Below are positions 41,393 to 50,016 of a stretch of 64,000 nucleotides of DNA, piece after piece. Within the stretch, counting starts at the first letter, position 1, and each line of letters opens with the position of its first letter. This stretch comes from Abditibacteriaceae bacterium (GTDB taxonomy: Bacteria > Armatimonadota > Abditibacteriia > Abditibacteriales > Abditibacteriaceae). The translations under genes were made by a program, and so were the position numbers. Where the stretch lies: contig JAFAZH010000045.1 of NCBI GenBank assembly GCA_019239895.1, forward strand, positions 84,675-148,674, written 5' to 3'. Below the pieces are notes generated by a model. The model saw only the letters and a program-made list of their open reading frames with translations. It had not been told where the DNA came from and searched no databases.

Positions 41393-42562
41393 ATGGCACA
41401 GAAAGAAGTAGGCATTGGCTTGATTGGTTATGCCTTTATGGGCAAAACCCATAGCAATGCCTACCGACAGGTGGCACGCTTTTTCAATCCCGAAGTTAAA
41501 CCGATATTGCGTGCAATCTGCGGGCGTAACGAGCAGAATGTCAAGCGTGCGGCGGATCAATTTGGCTGGGAAAGCTACGAAACCGATTATCGCCGCCTCT
41601 TAGAGCGCAAAGACATTGACATCATTGATGTCTCCTCACCAGGTAACGAACACCTGCCGATGGCGATTGCCGCCGCGCAAGCTGGCAAAACCGTGTTCTG
41701 CGAAAAGCCGTTGGGCAACTCTTTCGACGAAGCAAAGCAAATGCTTGACGCGGTTGAAAAAGCTAAAGTCGTCAACATGGTCTGCTTCAATTATCGCCGT
41801 GTGCCAGCAGTGGCCCTTGCCAAGCGCATGATCGAGAATGGCGACCTCGGACGCATCTATCATTTCCGCGCCCGCTATCTCCAAGACTGGATTGCCGACC
41901 CCAATTTTCCTCTCGTGTGGCGGCTGCAAAAAGAGATTGCGGGTTCGGGCACCCTGGGCGATATTGGCGCACATATTCTCGATTTATCGGCGTATTTAGT
42001 GGGCAAGTTGACTGAGGTCTGCAGCATGACGGAAACGTTTGTGAAGCAGCGTCCCTTACAGGCCACCTCGACGGGCACAGAAGGCTTAAATGCGCAGGCA
42101 TCCAGTGAAATGGGCGAAGTGACGGTAGATGATGCCGCAGCTTTCATCGGACGCTTTGAGAACGGCGCGATGGGTGTCTTCGAGGCCACGCGCTTTGCCC
42201 CCGGACGGCGCAACTTCAATACCTTTGAAATTAACGGCGAAAAGGGTTCAGTCGCCTTCAACTTTGAGCGGATGAATGAACTGGAATACTTCAACGCCCA
42301 AGACCCCACAGATCGCCAGGGCTTCCGCACCATCAATGTCAACGAAAATGATCAGCCGTATTCTGGCATCTACTGGCCAGCGGGACACATCATCGGCTAT
42401 GAGCATTCGTTTATCAATACGGTTTACGACCTGCTACAAGGCCATGCTCAGGGCAAGAGCCCGCACCCTGATTTCCGTGACGGGGCTTACAACAACGGAG
42501 TCCTTGACACAGTCGTGAAAGCATCCGAGTCCAGGAAATGGGAAGCCGTCCCACAGGTGTAA
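41393..42562 (+). CDS. Gfo/Idh/MocA family oxidoreductase
   Basis: A 389-residue NAD(P)-dependent sugar or inositol dehydrogenase-type protein. The Rossmann fold starts with IGLIGYAFMGKTHSNAYRQ; AGKTVFCEKPLGNSFDEAKQM carries the E-K-P motif (Lys is catalytic in the family), and the second domain has GTLGDIGAHILDLSAYLVG with the D-x-x-x-H motif. AAGGAGAATAGTC precedes the ATG. There is no signal peptide. It is a monocistronic unit ending in an intrinsic terminator. The substrate is not evident. Confidence 0.93.
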   Translation: MAQKEVGIGLIGYAFMGKTHSNAYRQVARFFNPEVKPILRAICGRNEQNVKRAADQFGWESYETDYRRLLERKDIDIIDVSSPGNEHLPMAIAAAQAGKTVFCEKPLGNSFDEAKQMLDAVEKAKVVNMVCFNYRRVPAVALAKRMIENGDLGRIYHFRARYLQDWIADPNFPLVWRLQKEIAGSGTLGDIGAHILDLSAYLVGKLTEVCSMTETFVKQRPLQATSTGTEGLNAQASSEMGEVTVDDAAAFIGRFENGAMGVFEATRFAPGRRNFNTFEINGEKGSVAFNFERMNELEYFNAQDPTDRQGFRTINVNENDQPYSGIYWPAGHIIGYEHSFINTVYDLLQGHAQGKSPHPDFRDGAYNNGVLDTVVKASESRKWEAVPQV

Positions 42563-42633
42563 TCCAAGGACATCACCAGCACCATCTAAGAACCTATAAT
42601 AAAATGAGCTAACCTGTGTCATAGGAGCCACCC

Positions 42634-42718
42634 GTCATGTTGAGCGCAGCGAAACATCTCGTGCCCCTTAGTCCGAGTGAGTGTCATGCACGAGATGTTT
42701 CGCTGCGCTCAACATGAC
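42634..42718. repeat. 85-bp element with perfect 30-bp inverted arms
   Basis: Bases 42634-42663 are the exact reverse complement of 42689-42718, around a 25-base centre. The arms begin GTCATGTTGAGCGCAGCGAA. It lies 71 bases after the Gfo/Idh/MocA stop, upstream of that gene's terminator. Confidence 0.8.
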
Positions 42719-42765
42719 GTAACTCTCATGCTCGTTCTCTTCTCATTTTGAAGGTGTCTTAACTA

Positions 42766-42807
42766 AGAAAGCACCTGGGCGAGAATGCCCAGGTGCTTTC
42801 TGTTTTT
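42766..42807 (+). terminator. Intrinsic terminator after the Gfo/Idh/MocA gene
   Basis: A 15-bp perfect stem (AGAAAGCACCTGGGC and complement) around the loop GAGAAT, followed by GTTTTT. The best-formed terminator in the window. Confidence 0.85.
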
Positions 42808-42921
42808 GCTAGCGATAATTTAATGATGCCCTGCTAATCTTGCATTGAATGCGCAAGTTTCTGACAATTTGCGTTGTTAATGCAGCGTTTAGTAAAAAAT
42901 TGCACTTTTCAGGGGGTCATA

Positions 42922-43434
42922 ATGGCTAAAGCTTTTACAATTTTGCACCGCATCCTACCAGAGAATAGTCAGTGCTACCGTCGCCTCATGGTGTTGGCTG
43001 CGATTGCTCTGCTGTCCGCGTTTTATGGCCGCTACTCCCTGCGCGCCGACAACAGCATTGCCACTCCACCACCGGAGATTAAAGCCATTATGGACAAAGC
43101 GGCTCGTGGCACTCCGCCGACGCAAGAGGAGCAGAGGAAACTTCAGGAGTGGCAGAATCGCGTCGTGCAACGGGTGCGCAATGGGGACACCGGACTGCAA
43201 CCTGATTTGAGCGGCGCGCAAAAGGTTGGTATTACCGTGCCACCGGATATTCAGCAATTCTTGATAAAGCGGCTAACGGCCAGGCTCCCTCAGCGCAAGA
43301 GCAGCAGCAATTGCAACAGTGGCAACAACGAGCTAAAGCGCAGGCGCAGAAAGTGCGCGGCTCGAATAACTCCGGCAATCGCAACGGCAACAACTCTCGC
43401 AATGCTAATCAAGGGCCTGATAGGGACGGCATGA
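42922..43434 (+). pseudogene. Frameshifted metzincin-like protease gene, segment 1 (signal/anchor and first repeat)
   Basis: This is the first of three consecutive frames that together form one gene (42922-45796). The ATG at 42922 has AGGGGG upstream. The product has an N-terminal hydrophobic segment (LMVLAAIALLSAFYG) suggesting export, then IATPPPEIKAIMDKAARGTPPTQEEQ-type sequence. Homologous continuation switches to the next frame at about 43261-43265, where a second copy of the same repeat (LDKAANGQAPSAQEQQ) would follow if one G were restored in TTGATAAA. Beyond that point the residues in this frame are out-of-frame junk. Confidence 0.75.
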
Positions 43435-44831
43435 TTCCCTGCGAGGCGACGGTGCATGTCATCTTTTCACGGCAGCGCACCTCGCAATCACCGGGCGGCA
43501 AAAGCGTCTCCGAACAAGAGCGGGGCAGTTATGATGTCAGCCAAGGGCTATTCATGAGAGTGGCTGCTGATGACGGCACGGGCGACTATAATCTTACCGT
43601 TGTCACCGGGTATCAAGCTCATCCGCAAGCGTCGTGTTTCACTTTTCTGCCTGATGCGAACAACATGGGACCGGGTCACAGTTCCGGTCATTTCCAGGTG
43701 CAACGTGTCACTCAGGAGATAGATCAATTGGGGCAGACCACACGGGAGTTAGAAGCGCATGTTAATAACGGCGCGGGTATGGTTAGCTTGCTTCAACTTT
43801 ATACAACGGGACACGGCGACAATCTTTATCCCTTTGGCACCGCTGTGGTTATCGGCACCCTCGAAGGCAAGATCAAAGGCCACACTCACGGTGTAGATGA
43901 GTTGGGCCAGAAAGTCAACCGTGACTTGCCCGAAGAAGAAGCGCAGGGACATTATGATCTGGATAAACGCCCCAGCCCGTGGGCGATGGAGCAGCAGCAG
44001 CCGAATGCGCTTGGCCAACCGTCGCACGCTTCGGCGCTGCGCCTTTCTTACAAGGCGCTGCACGAGCTTTTAGCTGCGGGCAAGAGCGGCGTGGTGCGCG
44101 GCTCCGAAGATTTCCATTACAAAGATGGCGAGGATTATCAAGTCACCGGATCAAGTACCTTAACGCTCACGATTCGCCCACCTAAGTTCGAGGCGATTAT
44201 CAAGCCAGTCAGCATGGACTTATATAACAAGTGGCTACCGGAAGGCCGGGAACTCAGCGGACAGCAAAAAGGCGCGCACAAAGCGCGCATCAGTTTCACC
44301 ACGATTCTGCGCGACAAGAACACTAAGAAGGAAATCACCACTCTCAGATACAAAACGAAGTACAACCTGCGCGACGTTTCCAAAGAGCCGGGCTGGTGTG
44401 GCAACTACCCTCCTAAAGACAAGGGCGAAGCAGACGACTGGGACAAACCGGATTTGCAGTTCGACAAGCAAGGGCAGCCGGAGAATTCGGACGTGCAAAA
44501 CGACGGGCAGCAATTAACGACCGAAATGGGGCGCGGCGGCAGTGCAGTCACGGTGACTTCATGGGATGCTGGCGCCTACGGCAAGCTGCAAGCCGAAGTC
44601 ACCATAGACAACGGCCCCACGCTCGAAGCCAAATCTGATGACGAATTCAAAGGCGCGGATGCACTGGATATCCCGCGCGACGACAACCAGAACGACATCG
44701 CCGACTACTGGGAAAGAGCAATGGCATTTACTCCAACAACTATCCCGCCAACTGGGACGAGGAGAACAATCCTGATGGCGATCCTCTGGGAAGGCACGCT
44801 GGCGATAAGACACTCAAAGGCGACGGCTTAA
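43311..44831 (+). pseudogene. Frameshifted metzincin-like protease gene, segment 2 (central domains)
   Basis: The middle frame (506 codons from the first internal ATG; readable homology starts near 43263). It encodes a Gln/Asn-rich linker, then beta-rich sequence with a Cys pair region, and closes with DALDIPRDDNQNDIADYWE, a calcium-loop-like acidic stretch. Near 44718-44722 the sensible reading moves to the third frame: restoring one A in GAGCAATGG would give ERANGIYSNNYPANWDEENNPDGD and continue smoothly. The C-terminal 30 residues in this frame (after WERAMA) are therefore artefactual. Confidence 0.75.
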
Positions 44832-44854
44832 CGCTTTATGAAGAGTATCGCGGC

Positions 44855-45796
44855 ATGGTCATCGAAGTACCCGGTAGCGGCGGCAATGCGCCTGAAGCGC
44901 AATGGCACCGGCTCGACCCGCAGGAAAAGGAACTCTTCGTGTATATTCCGGCGGGTCAGGCATCGCGCAATTTTTTCATCAAGGGCGCGATGCTGCATCA
45001 AAGCGTCTCCGGCATGAAGGTGTACATCATTCACGATGAGGACGGCATCAAAATGGAGTCCAGCGGCGGGCCGAATCCACACCCACATCTCGACTACAAC
45101 TCCAACCCGGATGACCGCCAGCACTTTGCCCGGCCGCAGTACGCCATCATGATTAAAGACCTGAATGGCCCGGCTAACTTCAAAAATAACGATCCTGAGC
45201 AAGGTCGCTCCTACGGCAATAACGTCAATTGTGACGGCAGTGAAGAGCATAACCCTGCCGCGCCAGAGGACTTAGCCTACATCAGAGTGCAACGCGCCAA
45301 TATCAATGCCTTCATAGATGATTGGATCGCGCTGATGAGGAATCCTAATCTTGGCCCCTGGACGCAGAAATGGTTAGAGGCACATAACTGGACAGCACAA
45401 AAGGTGATTGACCGCTTGGAGAATAAACCGGAAAACTATGCCTATCGAGGCAAGCTGATTCAGCAGTTCATCGTTTTTACCGTGTTGCATGAAATGCGGC
45501 ATTCCGTTGGCGGCTATCATCATGAACCGGAAGATGATGGCGGTGATGACACTTGTCCCATGTTCTACCGGGCCAAGAAAGGCTCGAACTACAATCTGCC
45601 TTTTCTCACCGGATTATGGGACCCTTCGAGTAATGCTCTGCACCGCGTTCCTGGCAGCAAAGACCCTAACGATCCGTTTGACACCAGTTGGTCGCCCAAC
45701 AACGAGAAGCAAGTACCGTGGCACTTCTGCGGCCACGATGAAGGTGACTCAATAACACACGGTTCCGGCGGTTGCCCTCGCTTGCATAAAAGGTAG
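44855..45796 (+). pseudogene. Frameshifted metzincin-like protease gene, segment 3 (catalytic domain)
   Basis: The last frame (313 codons from an internal ATG; readable from about 44722). It carries HEMRHSVGGYH at 45488-45520, an exact HExxHxxGxxH zinc-binding motif of metzincins, followed by a CPMFY methionine-turn candidate at about 45554. This identifies the whole gene as an exported zinc metalloprotease-like protein. Adding one base at each of the two breaks makes 42922-45796 exactly 959 codons. Whether the breaks are real mutations or assembly errors cannot be decided here. Confidence 0.75.
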
Positions 45797-46133
45797 AAAA
45801 TGATAACTTCAAAATTTCGAGCGCAGCAACCCGAACTTGAGCAAACTTGAACCTATAGGAACGAAAACGAAGACAAATTTCAAGAGCAGCATCGGTGTTA
45901 TGCTGAGAGTCCTTGCACTACCGATAAGGCGGCAACCAGACACCCTTGGAAATATTGCGCAGAATGTCTGGATAAACTTTACCTGCACGAGTAACTTTTC
46001 AGTTGTCCCGCATACAGTCAAGCTGTCAGAAAGTCATAGAGGAACAATCTTATGCACCCGTGCATCAACGAATTTTCTTTGGGCAACTATCTGTATCCTG
46101 AAATGACCCGCGATTTGTGGTAGTACTCAAGTC
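45797..46133 (+). other. 337-base gap upstream of ilvE with a possible 23-codon leader ORF
   Basis: Most of the gap shows no feature. At 46052-46123 a 23-codon frame starts with ATG nine bases after AGAGGAAC and encodes MHPCINEFSLGNYLYPEMTR plus three residues; it stops 10 bases before ilvE. It has one Ile and three Leu codons but no run of them, so it is not a classical branched-chain attenuator leader. Confidence 0.3.
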
Positions 46134-47018
46134 ATGCAAATCTATCTTAACGGTGAACTGGTGCCCAAAGAAAAAGCTACGGTTTCCGTGTTTGACCACG
46201 GTTTCCTGTATGGCGATGGCGTCTTTGAGGGTATCCGCGTCTATAACCGCCGCATCTTCCGCCACGACGCACACTTGTTGCGGCTTTATCGTTCGGCCAA
46301 AGCCATCATGCTCGATATTCCGCTTTCCATGCAGGAGATGAAGCGTGCAGTGGAGCAAACGGTAGCAGCGAACAAACTGGAAAACGGTTACATTCGCCTC
46401 ATTGTGTCACGCGGCCCAGGTGATTTAGGTCTTGACCCGCGCAAGTGCCCGAAACCGACGGTCATCATCATCGCTGATGCGATTAAACTCTATCCGCCTG
46501 AAGTTTATGAGCAGGGCATGGAAGTCATTACTGCGGCCACACGGCGTTCGCGGCCTGATGTGCTCAATCCGGCAATCAAGTCGCTGAACTATCTCAACAA
46601 CATTCTGGCGAAAATCGAGTGCATCCGGGCGGGTGTGCCAGAGTGTGTTATGCTCAATGACCAGGGCTTAGTCGCTGAATGTTCGGGGGATAATATCTTT
46701 ATCTATATCCGCGATTTTCGGGGTAAGGCCGAGTTGCGCACCCCGCCTGTTTCGGCAGGCAGCCTGGAAGGTATTACCCGCGACGCGGTGATGCAAATCG
46801 CCGACGAATTAAGTATTCCTTGCGTTGAGCGGGATATAGCACTTTTTGATATTTACGCTGCGGATGAAGCCTTTCTCACTGGCACAGCAGCGGAAGTTGT
46901 GCCCATGACCAAACTGGATAATCGGGAAATCGGCAACGGTAAACCCGGCGAACTGACCTGGCGCATTATTCAGCGTTACCGCGAACTGACACAAAGTGAA
47001 GGCGAAGCACTGTTTTAA
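46134..47018 (+). CDS. ilvE: Branched-chain amino acid aminotransferase
   Basis: A 294-residue class IV PLP aminotransferase that interconverts leucine, isoleucine or valine with their keto acids. N-terminal IYLNGELVPKEKATVSVFDHGFLYGDGVFEGIR is diagnostic. The PLP lysine is in NPAIKSLNYLNNILAK, and the phosphate-binding loop and C-terminal block SAGSLEGITRDAVM and ADEAFLTGTAAEVVPM are present. Length and motifs favour IlvE over D-amino acid transaminase or PabC, though these share the fold. The ribosome-binding site is weak. It leads a + strand run with the small membrane protein and mcsAB. Confidence 0.93.
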   Translation: MQIYLNGELVPKEKATVSVFDHGFLYGDGVFEGIRVYNRRIFRHDAHLLRLYRSAKAIMLDIPLSMQEMKRAVEQTVAANKLENGYIRLIVSRGPGDLGLDPRKCPKPTVIIIADAIKLYPPEVYEQGMEVITAATRRSRPDVLNPAIKSLNYLNNILAKIECIRAGVPECVMLNDQGLVAECSGDNIFIYIRDFRGKAELRTPPVSAGSLEGITRDAVMQIADELSIPCVERDIALFDIYAADEAFLTGTAAEVVPMTKLDNREIGNGKPGELTWRIIQRYRELTQSEGEALF

Positions 47019-47037
47019 ATCTCTTTGAGGTGATGCC

Positions 47038-47508
47038 ATGATGAACCGCAATAACGACTACGATATTCAGATCGCACCGCGCCCCGTCACAACGGAAGAG
47101 GCGGATGTTCGCTGCACCATGACTTCCAAAATCTGGCGTTATGCGACTGGAATGCTGGCCTTGTGTATTCCGCTCATGGCGGTTAGCAGCCATCCTTCTT
47201 CGGGAGGCCCAGCTATTCTTCTGCCCCTGGCGGTGATTGCAGGGGCCACCGGCAGTACAGCCCTCGTCTGGGTCTTTGGTAGTCGGTCTGTAACTTCACA
47301 CTCCCTCCCCTCGCCAAATGAACAACAGCAGCTTAATCAACTCAAGCAAATGGATGAACGATTAAGCAATCTCGAAACGATTTCCAATTACGAGCGTCTG
47401 GCATTTCAGGAACAGATGCGGCGTCAACCAGAAACAACACGCGCCCCAGATTATGGCATTGACCCCCACCCCTACACCTCTGCTCCCCTACGCTCTGGAG
47501 TAAAGTAG
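47038..47508 (+). CDS. Small two-helix membrane protein with coiled coil
   Basis: A 156-residue protein of unknown function. Two hydrophobic segments (about 42-58, YATGMLALCIPLMAVSS, and 63-84, GPAILLPLAVIAGATGSTAL) are followed by a polar, probably helical region EQQQLNQLKQMDERLSNLE and a Pro-rich end. Both N and C termini should face the cytoplasm. GAGGTGA precedes two adjacent ATGs. It lies 19 bases after ilvE and 10 bases before mcsA, so it may share their transcript. No family recognised. Confidence 0.7.
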   Translation: MMNRNNDYDIQIAPRPVTTEEADVRCTMTSKIWRYATGMLALCIPLMAVSSHPSSGGPAILLPLAVIAGATGSTALVWVFGSRSVTSHSLPSPNEQQQLNQLKQMDERLSNLETISNYERLAFQEQMRRQPETTRAPDYGIDPHPYTSAPLRSGVK

Positions 47509-47518
47509 ACTTCTTGCT

Positions 47519-48301
47519 ATGGCCAATGTTTTATGTGATGTGTGCGGTGAACAGGCCGCAACGGTCTTTGTCACCAAAATCGTTAATAATGAGACAACGC
47601 GCCAGCGTCTTTGTGAAAGCTGTGCGCGTCACCGCGCCACCACCGAAGGCTGGATGCAGCATCTTTTGCAAGATTCCGGTCATCTCGACACGGCACAAAC
47701 CGATGACATCATGAGCTTTCTGGAACATACGGACGCGGCCTTAGAAGCGTTTATGGATCAGGATGGCTCGGCTGAAGCTGAGTTTGAGTTGCCATCATCC
47801 ACCATTTTCAATTTCGGCGGGTTTCCAGCCGATGAAGACCTGGTGGATGAAATGGAAGAGGCCGAGATGGAAGAAGACCTCCGTGCAGACGATTTTGATG
47901 CGGTTAACGAAGCTCTGGAAGCAGACCAGCACCAACTCTTTCCCCATGACCATACCCTGCGCCCCATTCCCACCGTCCGTTGCTCCAAGTGCTCCACGAC
48001 CTGGGATCGTTTGCGCCAGGATGGGCGCGTTGGCTGCTCCCATTGCTATATCGTCTTCGAGGAGCAGCTACGGGATGTGATGAACCGCGTGCAACGGGCG
48101 GCAGAACACACTGGCAAGCACCCGCGCACGGCAGAAAAACGTCGCCGTCGTCTGGAGCATCTGCGTGCCCGGCGCGATCATCGCCTGGAAATGCTCAATC
48201 GCCGCTTGCAAGAGGCCGTCGCGGCGGAGAAATATGAGGATGCGGCGAAGCTGCGCGATAAAATCAAAATTGTCGCCTCAACTATTGTGAGTGGGGAGTG
48301 A
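47519..48301 (+). CDS. mcsA: McsA-like zinc/UVR protein, partner of the arginine kinase
   Basis: A 260-residue protein. It opens MANVLCDVCGEQAATVFVTKIV with CESCARH, the first CxxC pair; a long acidic insertion (about 65-145, many Glu/Asp) follows; then the second zinc pair CSKCSTTWDRLRQDGRVGCSHC, and a C-terminal UVR motif RRLQEAVAAEKYEDAAKLRDKI. McsA of Bacillus activates McsB and binds zinc through the same four-Cys architecture. The acidic insertion makes this protein longer than usual (about 180). Its stop overlaps the mcsB GTG start by four bases (GTGA), so the two are translationally coupled. Confidence 0.92.
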   Translation: MANVLCDVCGEQAATVFVTKIVNNETTRQRLCESCARHRATTEGWMQHLLQDSGHLDTAQTDDIMSFLEHTDAALEAFMDQDGSAEAEFELPSSTIFNFGGFPADEDLVDEMEEAEMEEDLRADDFDAVNEALEADQHQLFPHDHTLRPIPTVRCSKCSTTWDRLRQDGRVGCSHCYIVFEEQLRDVMNRVQRAAEHTGKHPRTAEKRRRRLEHLRARRDHRLEMLNRRLQEAVAAEKYEDAAKLRDKIKIVASTIVSGE

Positions 48302-49488
48302 CCGTGGCTACTAATTACCCTACCCCACCCCTTTTGTTATCGTGCTTTGAGCGCACCGCCAAATGGATGCGGCGCGGCGGGCGTGAAAACGATATTGTTA
48401 TTTCTTCGCGGGTGCGCCTAGCGCGCAACCTGCGTCGCTACGAGTTTCCGCATCGCGCTTCCGCACCCGATTTATTAACCATACGCCATCGCACCTTTCA
48501 GGCTTTGCACGCCGCCGGAGAAAGCAGTGGCTTAACCGATTTACGCCTGTTGCCTTTCGAGGAATTCACCGGCTGGGAACGCCAAAGCCTGGTAGATCGC
48601 CATCTTAGCTCGCGGGAGCACATCACTGAAGAAATTGGGCGTGGCGTGGCTGCCGTGGCGGATGCTTCGCTTTCCGCCTTAGTGAACGAAGAAGACCATA
48701 TCCGCTTGCAAAGCCTGCTACCCGGTCTACAACTCGATACGGCTTATAGCCTGGTAGATAAGTTAGACGACGCGGTGGAAAGCTTTTTTGACCAGCGCGG
48801 CGGTTATGCCTATTCCAATGTCTTTGGTTATTTAACGGCTTGTCCCACCAATGCTGGCACCGGGATGCGCGCTTCGGTCATGCTGCATCTGCCTGCCCTG
48901 GAAATCACTGGCAAGATTGATAAAGCCCGCAATTGGGCCGATGACAACAAGCTCACTCTACGCGGCACATTTGGCGAAGGCTCTAAAATCTGGGGGCATC
49001 TGCATCAGCTTTCCAATCAATTGACATTAGGCACCGATGAAGTCGAAATCCTCTTAGATGCCGAAAACGCCACCCGTGAACTCTGCACAATGGAACGCCA
49101 GGCCCGTCTCTCCTTGCAGGGCAAATGGGCCGATGAGACCCGTGACCGTGTTGGCCGCGCTTATGGCACGTTGCGCTATGCACGTCGCATCAGTTGCCGC
49201 GAGGCGACCGATTGCCTGTCTTATCTGCGCCTGGGGCACGAATTAAACTGGCTCAAGGGACTCACCCGCCAGCGATTTAATGAACTTATCGTGTGGATTC
49301 GTCCCGCCTACCTGCAAGTGCTGCATGGCCGCTCTATTAGCAGTGAGGAGCGCGATAAATTGCGCATGGAACTGCTGCGTCCCCACATCAATCGCGTGCG
49401 TTTAGACAGTTCTTTTAACGGTACCCCGGCCCGCACACCGTCTGCTGCGCCCAATCCTGAAACCGTTAAGCAGGAAGACATCGCATAG
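48298..49488 (+). CDS. mcsB: Protein arginine kinase
   Basis: A 396-residue phosphagen-kinase homologue that phosphorylates arginine side chains on proteins, marking them for ClpCP in Firmicutes. The GTG start at 48298 overlaps the mcsA stop. Motifs: DIVISSRVRLARNLRRYEFP near residue 32, ERQSLVDRHLSS, FGYLTACPTNAGTGMRASVM (the CPTN catalytic loop) and HLHQLSNQLTLG. Spacing of GTG to the likely ribosome-binding site GGGGAG inside mcsA is short. Presence with mcsA outside Firmicutes points to an arginine-phosphorylation quality-control system in this organism; the clp genes are not in the window. Confidence 0.94.
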   Translation: MTVATNYPTPPLLLSCFERTAKWMRRGGRENDIVISSRVRLARNLRRYEFPHRASAPDLLTIRHRTFQALHAAGESSGLTDLRLLPFEEFTGWERQSLVDRHLSSREHITEEIGRGVAAVADASLSALVNEEDHIRLQSLLPGLQLDTAYSLVDKLDDAVESFFDQRGGYAYSNVFGYLTACPTNAGTGMRASVMLHLPALEITGKIDKARNWADDNKLTLRGTFGEGSKIWGHLHQLSNQLTLGTDEVEILLDAENATRELCTMERQARLSLQGKWADETRDRVGRAYGTLRYARRISCREATDCLSYLRLGHELNWLKGLTRQRFNELIVWIRPAYLQVLHGRSISSEERDKLRMELLRPHINRVRLDSSFNGTPARTPSAAPNPETVKQEDIA

Positions 49489-49497
49489 CAGTTTAGG

Positions 49498-49613
49498 AAT
49501 GGGACGCAAAACTCCGTTACGCTAGGCTGCGCAGCGCAAGCTGACGCTATTTGGTTAAAGAATAGCGTTTAAATGGCACATGTAATTAGCGTAGCGAAGC
49601 TTGGCGTCCCATT
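49498..49613. repeat. 116-bp element with perfect 10-bp termini (AATGGGACGC)
   Basis: Termini AATGGGACGC (49498-49507) and GCGTCCCATT (49604-49613) are exact complements. It lies in the gap after mcsB. It is the intact counterpart of the interrupted element at 41000-41301, and together they define a dispersed family. Confidence 0.75.
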
Positions 49614-49683
49614 GATGGAACATCGTTTGCTCACCTATCGCCTGCTGTAAGATGGTACCCACTATTTCCTCAAGGAGAAAATT

Positions 49684-49905
49684 ATGGCAGACGTAAAGAT
49701 AACAGCCTTAAAGAACGGGCCGCTTTTAGTGCAGGGACAGATCGAATTGTTAGGCCCAGATGGTAAATCCATCCCCACCGAAGCAGGCAAGACGGTTGCT
49801 TTGTGTCGTTGTGGTGCATCCACCGAAAAGCCTTTCTGTGATGGCACGCACTCTAAGATCGGTTTCCAGGCCGCCGCCGAAGCCGTGCCGGACAGCGAAG
49901 AATAA
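49684..49905 (+). CDS. CDGSH iron-sulfur domain protein
   Basis: A 73-residue protein. It carries the CDGSH-type signature C-R-C-G-A-S-T-E-K-P-F-C-D-G-T-H, with three Cys and one His ligand for a [2Fe-2S] cluster; Ser of the name motif is Thr here. Upstream residues PLLVQGQIELLGPDGK form the usual beta strand. AAGGAGAAAATT gives a good ribosome-binding site. Members are small redox or iron-handling proteins. It is a single gene followed by an inverted repeat. Confidence 0.92.
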   Translation: MADVKITALKNGPLLVQGQIELLGPDGKSIPTEAGKTVALCRCGASTEKPFCDGTHSKIGFQAAAEAVPDSEE

Positions 49906-49907
49906 AC

Positions 49908-50015
49908 CATTGCGGATTACGGATTGCAGATTGCGGATTATTGAGTGAGCCATTCGGATTAGCTTGGACTTGATGATTAGACAATCCGCAATCCGCAATC
50001 CACAATCTGCAATTC
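49908..50015. repeat. Intergenic inverted repeat (GATTGCGGATT type)
   Basis: Left arm ATTGCGGATTACGGATTGCA and the right arm (... CAATCCGCAATCCACAATCT) are complementary over about 30 bases and built of the word GATTGCGGATT repeated. It fills the gap from the CDGSH stop to the base before the coaX ATG, so coaX has no visible Shine-Dalgarno outside it. Confidence 0.75.
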
Positions 50016-50016
50016 T

